Assembly (NCBI GenBank): GCA_047967505.1
Contig: CM106538.1
Length of the DNA: 64,000 bases
From: Dipteris shenzhenensis
Lineage: Eukaryota > Polypodiophyta > Polypodiopsida > Gleicheniales
Direction: 5' to 3' (one strand)
Part shown: positions 35,701 through 44,700 of the stretch, one piece after another
Layout: each line of letters starts with the position of its first letter
Numbering within the stretch: the stretch's first letter is position 1
The notes under the pieces: model-generated
What the model saw: only the letters and a program-made list of their open reading frames with translations
What the model was told of the DNA's origin: nothing
Database searches by the model: none
Made by a program: the position numbers and the translations under genes

Positions 35701-38700
35701 CTATCTTGAGGAAAACACAACAATTCAAGAACACGCACCTAGTTGGCGTGGCATCCTCTTTGGGAGAGAAGAGCCATCATTGCAATATGATCTCACCTAA
35801 GAGCAACAATATGGATCCCCTTTGCTGGTAAACCACTACAAGTGCACCAAGGTGTTAAGTTGTGACAGTCAAAACTAGGCAGGTAAAGTATTCTTACCGT
35901 TTGTCTGGATCTAGGGCAGTATCTCAAGGAGATAGGATGACTCATCACTTTTACTAGACCACTGGTCATAGGTCAGCAAAGATGCAACTCAAATGCCTTT
36001 GCAATAAAAGGAGAATCATATACATTCGGATCCCCAAGAGATCATGCAGGTGATCACCTCCTTCTATAGCCTATTGTTCCAAGCAAAAGAATCCACTCCC
36101 AAGGTAATAGTTGCACATGAGAGGCCCACACCCCTTCGAGAATCTTTGAGAAAATAAGAGGTTCCATTGACATACAATGAGATGCGGAAGGCCTTGAGAG
36201 ACCTTATTGGTGTAGAAATGCTAGGAAGACCATACACTTTCTGCAGTCTTCTCTAGGCACTTCTAAGATTTGATTGACATAGCGTTCCAACATGAGAGGC
36301 CCACATCCCCTCGATAATCTAAGAGTTTGTGATGAGCAAATAAGAGGCTTCATTGACATACATGAGAAGTTGAAGGCCTTGAGAGACCTTATTGGTGCAG
36401 AAATGCTAGGAAGACCATACACTTTTCTCTAATCTTCTCTAAGATCTGATTGACACGCTCGCATAAATTGGACCAAATCCGTTGGTTTCTTCATAGGCTC
36501 GGAGGACACCCAGGAGGTTCAAGATTGGGGATCTGATTTTGGCTTTCGTTGGATCCCGAGAGGAGAGATGGTGCATTACTTGGGCTTCCAGGTAGGCATT
36601 GACATTTTGGCAGAGCAGCAGTTCAGCCCGGTCCTAGAGAGTGTCAGCAGAAGCTCTTATACTGGAGCTCTACCAAAAACTCACTTGCGGGCCGTGCACT
36701 AGTGGTGAACTAGGTACTCTTAGCCATAGCCTGATACATCGCATCGTGTTGGTGTTTTCATCAGGTTTGCATGGGGCAGCTACAGCGCCTAGTACGAAAC
36801 TTCCTCTGGTTGGTATCGGATGGCACATGCAACACTAGAGCCAAGATGGCCTGGCAGACAGTGATCTTGCCATAGACGCAGGGACTTGGCATTATTAACC
36901 TAGAGATGCAGAGCAGAACCCTCTTGGGCAAGCAGGTTGTGAGAGGCCTTACTTTGGATGCGGAACCCTGGAAGCTCCTACTCCAGCAGGGGCTTCTTAG
37001 GAACACACCTCGCACTGGGGGCAGTGGTAGCAATCCTACAGGTGAATCTTCTCCGAGGCTCCGCTGACAGTGAGGGGCTCTCCGTTGATGCGGAGCCTCT
37101 ACAGAGTGTGGTAGAGATTGGCAGGATGACTCATATGGGCTAGGCTGGTCTTGCAGAGAGGAGTTTGAGAGACAATCTCTCATCTGGCACCCAGATGTCA
37201 ACGACCTAGAGGGGCGCATGCTGGGACAACAGACTCGTATTGGATGGGCACAGTGGGACAAGGGATTGGCCAGATCCTTTGGGACATGGAGATTACTTCC
37301 TAGAGAGATAGAGGCCCGCAGACAGGCCCTCTCTGACCTCCGAAGAGTAGCTATCAAGATGCAAGAGATTGAGGAGGTGATCCCAGACTGTTGGTGGGAG
37401 GGACTACGAAGCCCTTGGACCCCCCATTGCTGGTTAGGACAGGGGTACCGCCCCGGATCCGCTTTTTTCAGGAGTCTCTTGGTTCCCCCCAGTCTCGTTT
37501 CTATCGGGTGGGACCAGGAGGCTCATTGCAAGACGAGTCAAAGTTGGAGGATGAGACAGAGGTGGTTTTGGAGGACCTGGAGTGGCAGAGGGTTTGGATT
37601 GTGGGTCACTTGGGCAGGACTTGGTACATCGATCCCTCCATCATCTTATCGACTCTAGAGGGAGTGGTTTGGCGCCTTTGGATTTGTGAGGGTAGACCCT
37701 TGTGTGACCTTCAGTGGGACCCAGGGGAGTGATTTTGGCTTGTAGACTATGTCTGGTGGAAGTGTAAGAAATAACTCACACAAAACCTTCACACGTGTAG
37801 TCAATAACAAGAAATAAGTAAACATCAATTGAAAGGTAGAAAATGTAGTAATAATGTCCATGGAAAAATGTGTAGGTGTGTGACACTCATTTCCAGAGGG
37901 CAAAGAGCCAACATGAAACAGTGGCAAGCAATCACCCTCAAGTATAGCCTATAAGATCTCAGCCAAGATTTCCCTAATATTATTTATGAACACGGCCGAT
38001 TTATCCAAGAACTAAGCATCGTAGACAATATCTTTACTATTTGTGAGACCACCGATTGGGCCTGCCATGAGTCTACCCTTGTCACTCTACGTCTCTTGGA
38101 TTTTCGTAGAAATAGAGATGTCGAGCTTTGTCATTCCAAGGAATTTGGACCAAGAATATTGAAATGATTGAGAATGGCACCCCTCCCCTCTTCTCCCACT
38201 TCCCCCCTTCGATTACGAATCCTCTCCCTTCCTTCCCTTTCCCTTCGGTACTTTCCCACTAGGCCTAAAAGCATGAACCAGGGGGCGCCTCTTTAAAAGG
38301 AGGGACCACAAGATTAAAAAAGGCACTAAAAGCACCATATTTAAAAAGAAAGCCTAAAAAGCTTGGTTTTTTTTTGTAAAAAAAACTTTTAGAAAGCAGG
38401 CCCTAGCTTTTTGCTAGGCCTAGTCTATAAAAGAAAGGTCCCATGCCTTTCAGATTCATTCAAGAGTTGTACTCAGCTTCATGCTGTTTTCAGAGCCAGT
38501 TGTACAAAGTAATTTCTATTGCAATAAAGTCCTTCGGGGGGGGGGTTCCAGCCCTTGCTTCTAGGTCCTAGTGTTGTGCGTGCTGCGTCTCCTCCTCTCC
38601 CTCTGTTCTATCGCGAAGAATCTTTGAGATAAGTGCTGTAATTCTGATTTTCAGATTTCAGTTTGTGTTTTCAGTCTCTATCATCGAAGTTCTTGTGAAA

Positions 38701-41700
38701 TATTGCAAAAATATTGCGTGGAAGTAGCAATCTCTGTTCTTTCTCTCCCTCTCTCAGTTTATTTTGTTCCCTAGAAGAAATTTGCTGCTGCTCCTTGTTA
38801 GATGAAGCTATTAGATGCTGTTTTTCCTTGTTATCTTTGAAATTCGAAATCTGTCTTGGTGAGCATCTGCTGTGAATTGAAGATCCAGGCTGGGTTTCTA
38901 CAAGCAGTGATTCTTTTTAGGGTTTCAAAGCTGAATACAGATTTTCATTTTAGGGTTTTTGGTCCGGTTTCAGTTCACTTTTCTAAGATGGTATCAGAGC
39001 CCTGGCAGAAGTTCTCAGGAAGTGGAGCTTGAAGGCAAGGACCTTGCTGAAGGACAACCTTGATTCATGCTTAGAGGAATTAGCTTTGGGAGTCTGAAGG
39101 ATTGTACCCAGGAGGGAGGCTTAGGTTCAGATAGGTGTATGACACTCTAAAACCCTTTTCTATTTCTGTTCATTATCATGGCCAATAGATACCAGATCCC
39201 AAACTTTGGTGAGAGAGGCAAGCTCGACGGGACCAACTACCCCTTGTGGAAGATGAAGGTCCGGAGCCACTTGGTGTTGAGGGAGTCGTGGGGGATTGCA
39301 ATGGGGATGGAGTTGATACCTTGGGCCACCGTAACTACTCTAGCCACATCAACCTCGGTGGTGGTGACAATGCTTACAGATCCTGTCTCAGTGAGAGCAT
39401 GGCATATCCGAGATGCGAAAGCCTTGGCTATCACCATGGGTACAGCGGTGGATGCGGTGCTACCGCATATTTAGATGGCAAACATTTCTTACGAGGCCTG
39501 AACGACTTTGAGAAATATATATGAGCTCGACCATGATGCGAGAATCTTGGACCTCAAGATGGAGCGCTATTCAGCATGAGTATTGGATGAACGGGAATCG
39601 ATACAGGAAACATCACCAAGATGAAGGTGGTGCGGGATCAACTGGCGGCAGTTGGTCAAAGGACGAGTTCATCCAGGATGGCAAGGCTATTGTTGGGAAT
39701 GCTTCCCCGGGGCTACCGTAGTTTTGTGACTACGATGGCTGCAGGGCATAGGGCGGTGCTGGTGACTGTCGAGGAGCTGATTCCACTATTGCTGTAGCAA
39801 GAAGCTCGAGAAAAGAAGTACGATGGTACGAACAAGGATGACAAGGCCTTGATAGCTCAAGAGCAAAGGCAAGGGCAAGAGCAAAGGCAAGGGCAAGAGT
39901 AAGTCTGGCAAAGGGAAGCCCAAAACTGACGATGGAGCGGACTATTTAGATGAAGACAACAAGAAAGTGCTTCTATTGCAATGAGCGATGACATTTTGTG
40001 AAATATTGCAAAAAGGAGAAGGCTGATCTGAAGAAGAAGGGTGCTAGCTCAGAGTCAGAGGAGTCAGCTTACGTGGTGATATAACTTTTCTTGGCCACTC
40101 CGTGTGCTGCTGAGATTAGGTAAATGGACCCTGGTGTTACTATCAAGATGTCAGACATTGAGGAATGATCAGAAGAGAAGTCAGGATTCTTTGTGAAGGT
40201 GATGGACAGTGATGAGTGCTTGGAATCATTTGAGTACTTGGCTGGTGTTACTAAAGCAGAGGGGGATTCTTCGATAGGACCTGAAGACTCAGAGTCAGAC
40301 GATGACTGTGACTTAGAGGGGGACAATAAAGAACCATAGTTGGAGCTTGATGGTCCAGGTAAACTGGATTTGTGCTTGGGATATGATGTCTTGGGTATTG
40401 TATTTGATTGTAGACCTAGCCAAATGGAAGACGGTTTGAAACAGACCGTGAGAGCTTGGTGCTTGGAGGACTTTAGGCTGTTCACCCATCATGAGAGGGG
40501 CATGTGAAGGATGGTACCCAGCAGAGTTAGAGCTCAAAGGCAGGTTTGTGATTGAAGGTGGTAGTGCCATCAGGTGTTGCCAAAGATTGGACTTATGTAC
40601 CGGACTAGTCTGCGAAAGCGGAACTGAACCTGGCGAAGCAGGAGCCACTGGTTGAAAAGCCAGAGAAGGACTATTCTGATATCGGGCCTTTCCAAAGGGC
40701 TACGACACGGGAGCTATTGGAGTATCGTCATTGACATGTTGTTGTTGGGCCAATGTGGGCCGGTTGAGATGGGGTGTTGGAAAATGCATGGTTACCCCCC
40801 ACTTGTGGGCCCCCAAATGAGGTGTGCATCGAGGGGGTGGACCAGAGAGAGAAGAAAAGCATGGGGCTGCCACATGGGCTGCCAAGTGGGCAGCAAGCCA
40901 AAGCCTATTGTAGGTCTGTTGCCTCTTTCTCCTCCTCATTTGGGGGCTCACAAGTGGGACAGTGACCAATCTAATCCCAACATTCTATTAGTCCAAGTGT
41001 CTGCATTGGCTCAAGAGTGCTCCTTCATGGGTGGGGCTGACTGTGAAGCACAACTCTTCAACAACTCTGCTGCACCTTACCACTAATTTGGATCCATTGG
41101 GGGGTCCATATCCATTGCTTCCTTCACATTCGGACGGCTTGAGGCTCTGCTCCTTCCATTCGTTTTGCCATGTACCTGCTTTTCTTCTTTCTCGAGCTTG
41201 GATTCAAACGCTGCATGGTGGGGCAGTTAATGGGTTTGGAAATGCCTTGTCTTGGTCATGTAGGAGGTTGGGGAGTGTCAGAGGTTAGTTGAAGAGGTCG
41301 ACTCTCTCCCTTTCTTGTATGGGAACATCCGGTGAAGGAAGGGCAGGCCTTGGTCAAATGGACCATCTGCAGGAGTATGTTTAGCAATGTAGACGGCCAA
41401 AATACCATTTAAATATATTGCTGCATATTGGACAAATGTGAAACAAAAGGCAGCTTCCTGTGTACCTTACACCTACAGTACACTGCTGCTATGTCTGGCA
41501 CCTGCGTGCTGCTGCTATATTCTGCCTTTTCCAGCTCAGCCCCATGCTACGTTATATAAGGGATGGGCTGGTCTGTCCCCCTCTCCTTCTAGATGGTTGA
41601 CTAGTCCTTGGTTAAGGGCTGACCTGCTGCTGCCAACCAGTCCTAATTGGCCGACTTGCTTGGCCTATATGTAGCCCCTTGACCCCTCCATTGGAGTCCC

Positions 41701-44700
41701 TTTGTGGGCCTTTTTTAGCCTCAGGCCTGCCCTCTTCTGGCCCACCCAGCCCACATGGCTTGGCCCTTCATGCAGCCCTACCCAGCCCATATAACTGGGC
41801 ATATCGTGCTGCTGAAGTGCAGACACTAGATCTTTATTTTCTTGTCCTGCAAGACCGGATGTGTAGAATAATGATTCTCTTGCATGATAAAGCAATGCAT
41901 GAATGTGCATTTGCATCTCTTGCATCCCATCTTGACTGTTCTTGAGTTGGAAGAGCAGCAGCAGGAGTGCTAGAGGAAGAGGCATCAGGAGTAGTACCCC
42001 CTGCAGAAGGACCAGCAGTAGAGGCAACCACTGTAGCATTGGCTGGCCTCAGATCAGCCCCAGAAACAATATTCCACAAATGCTTTGCAACAAGAATATG
42101 TTTCATGAGATAAGACCACATCGGATAGTTGGTGCCATCCAACTTATCATCTTCACGAAGAACTCCAAATAAATCTTGATTGCTCCCAGCCATAGCAAAT
42201 GTGATACCCTGAAAAAGACCTGAAAACCCAAAAGCCTCAAGGCTATCACTGCAAAAAGCTGGCTGTCCAAAAATGACAGCAAATATCTGCAAATTTTCGA
42301 CCCAAATCAAAGGGAAAATGCAGATCTGACCCAAATGTGACTGTAGTAGGTAATGTTCACTGCAAAAACAGCAAATCTGGCAAAAGCCCCAAGTTTATTG
42401 AGGGCAAACAGGCCAAAAAAAGGGCAAATGCAGAAAAGCCCCAAATTTTGCTGAAATTTTTGCAAATGTGACCCAATGTATGCAAATCTGATTCAATGTC
42501 CTGCAATCTGACCCAATGTACTGCAAACAACAAGAGATTGCAGACCAAATCCCAAAGCCCCAATGTTCTTGTAGGAATTTGCAACCAAAGAAGCTGAAAT
42601 GAACTGAAAGCCCCAAAAAATACCAATGTCCAGAATGTAACCTTGCACGTGCAACCACCTGTACGGGGACCTTGAAAGATGTACTAGCTGTACGGACATC
42701 TCAAGTACAGTGTACAGTAACTGTACGGATCAAGTACAAATCAAGTGTACTATACGATGTACGGTTGAAGTACGGAGCTGGTACATGTACAATGGTACGT
42801 TGGTACGAAAATTGTACGGAACAGTACGTTCCCACGATGTATGGCTTGCAGTACGAACAAGTATGCAGGGCAAGTACGGAGTTGTACACCTACTCAGGTA
42901 CGGAGCTGTACTGCACAAGTACGATGGTGGGTACAAATCTGTACGAATGCAGGTGCGATACCTATACGAAAACGTATTGACGAGTACGGCGATGCAGGTT
43001 CATCTCTGTTCAGTTGCTCAGGTACGTTGTACGAAACTCAAACAGGATGTATGACGCAAGTACGTACGGACTGTACGAGACCTTCCGTACGCTTGTACGG
43101 AAGATGTACGGCGCAGTACGGGCTTGTGTGAAAGTCCGTACATAAGGTGATGCAGGGAGTTCGGGGGTAGGAAGACCAGTCAAAACCAGCTCTGATACCA
43201 TCGTAGGATCGCTTGAGAGAGAGAGAGTACAGATAGCAAAATGTAGCACAAGCCTTAGCCGTCACGTTAAACTTGGATTAGATAATAAAAAACAAAGGAG
43301 TACAAGGTACAAGTACCTAGACCTAAGACTAAGTGTCCTAGGTGTCACGTAGGACTAAGTGTCCTATGTGGCCTAAAAGACACTAACACTACAAGTGTCT
43401 TTATTTATGCCTACAAGGCACATACCATGGCCTATAGGGCATCACTAGAACCACCAGAGGATGGCCTACAAGAACTACCAACATCATTGGAAGATACAGA
43501 TTTAGGATTATCTATACTAGAAGCTCTTCTTCTTGCCACTAGGCCGGATAGCAAAGAAGTTTGTGACTATGTCTACTTAAAATTGGGAGGTTTTTAACAG
43601 AAAGACACTAGGAACGATACGACTGTGCTTGGCAGCGTCAGTGGCTTTCAACCTCTTTGATCAGAAGACAAAAAAGGACTTGATGAGCACGTTGGATACA
43701 ATGATTCAATGTGAAGATGTCAGAAGGTGGGTCTGTAGGTGATCATTTGAATTAGTTCAATATGAATACAAGCCAACTAAGGTATGTAAGAGTAAACTTT
43801 GATGATGAGGCTCGAGCTTTACTGATTTTGTGCTCATTGCTAGAAAGTTGGGATGGCTTGGTCATGACTGTGAGTAACTCTATTTTTGTGTTAAAAAATT
43901 AAATTGTCTAGCGTAAACTCCAAAATTTGTCAATTCCGTAAATTTAGCTATAATTGGGCATGCTTTGAAGTTTGTAGCATTGTGCATCTTTTGCAGTCAT
44001 ACTACTACCATGGATATTTAAGTACTTTTGAAATTTGTAGGTATATTGAAGGTAGGCGATGTTTAGGTCAGCTTTTTACTATATGGTTTCTGAAATGATA
44101 TGTAGATTTACTATTGCTAACAAGGGCAAGAGAGAGTACACTATATTGTAGCTCAAAGCCTGAATTGGATGCACATATACATGCACAATGCACATGTAGT
44201 TTGAAGATGTTCATTTGAACTTCACTCTAAATATGCTTTATCTTTTTACCATGGGCAGTTTATTGGAGCCTGTTGGTATCTATTAGCAATTGAACGCATG
44301 GACACCTGTTTGCGGGAGAATTGTAAAAAGGAACACGGATGTAAACATGCTTATCTTTATTGCGGCAGTGTACTACAGGGGACGGCAGAATGGCAGGAAT
44401 GGCAGAATAATACTGGGGTCTTTAATCAGTGCATGCCGGGAAGCTCGGGAAGCAGCCCATCTTTCAACCTTGGGATTTATCTCAATGCATTTAGCTATGA
44501 CATAGTCTCTGCCAACTTTACAAACAAGTACTTCTATTGTTTGTGGTGGGGGCTGCAACAGTTAAGGTAAGCAACACCTGTTTTCTGGAAGCTTGCTTGA
44601 AATGAACAAGGATCAAGAATAGTATCCATTTCTTCCCTTGTTCTTGGATTACAAAATACATCAGAATTCAGATGGGCTAGTCCCTTAATAATTGGGAGGC

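Noticed and set aside
36761-37357. 198-codon minus ORF
   Set aside because: It is antisense to the LINE ORF2 fragment, whose plus-strand reading matches the LINE at 62513-62884.
42672-43131. Several tyrosine/valine-rich ORFs
   Set aside because: They are products of the GTAC repeat read in different frames.
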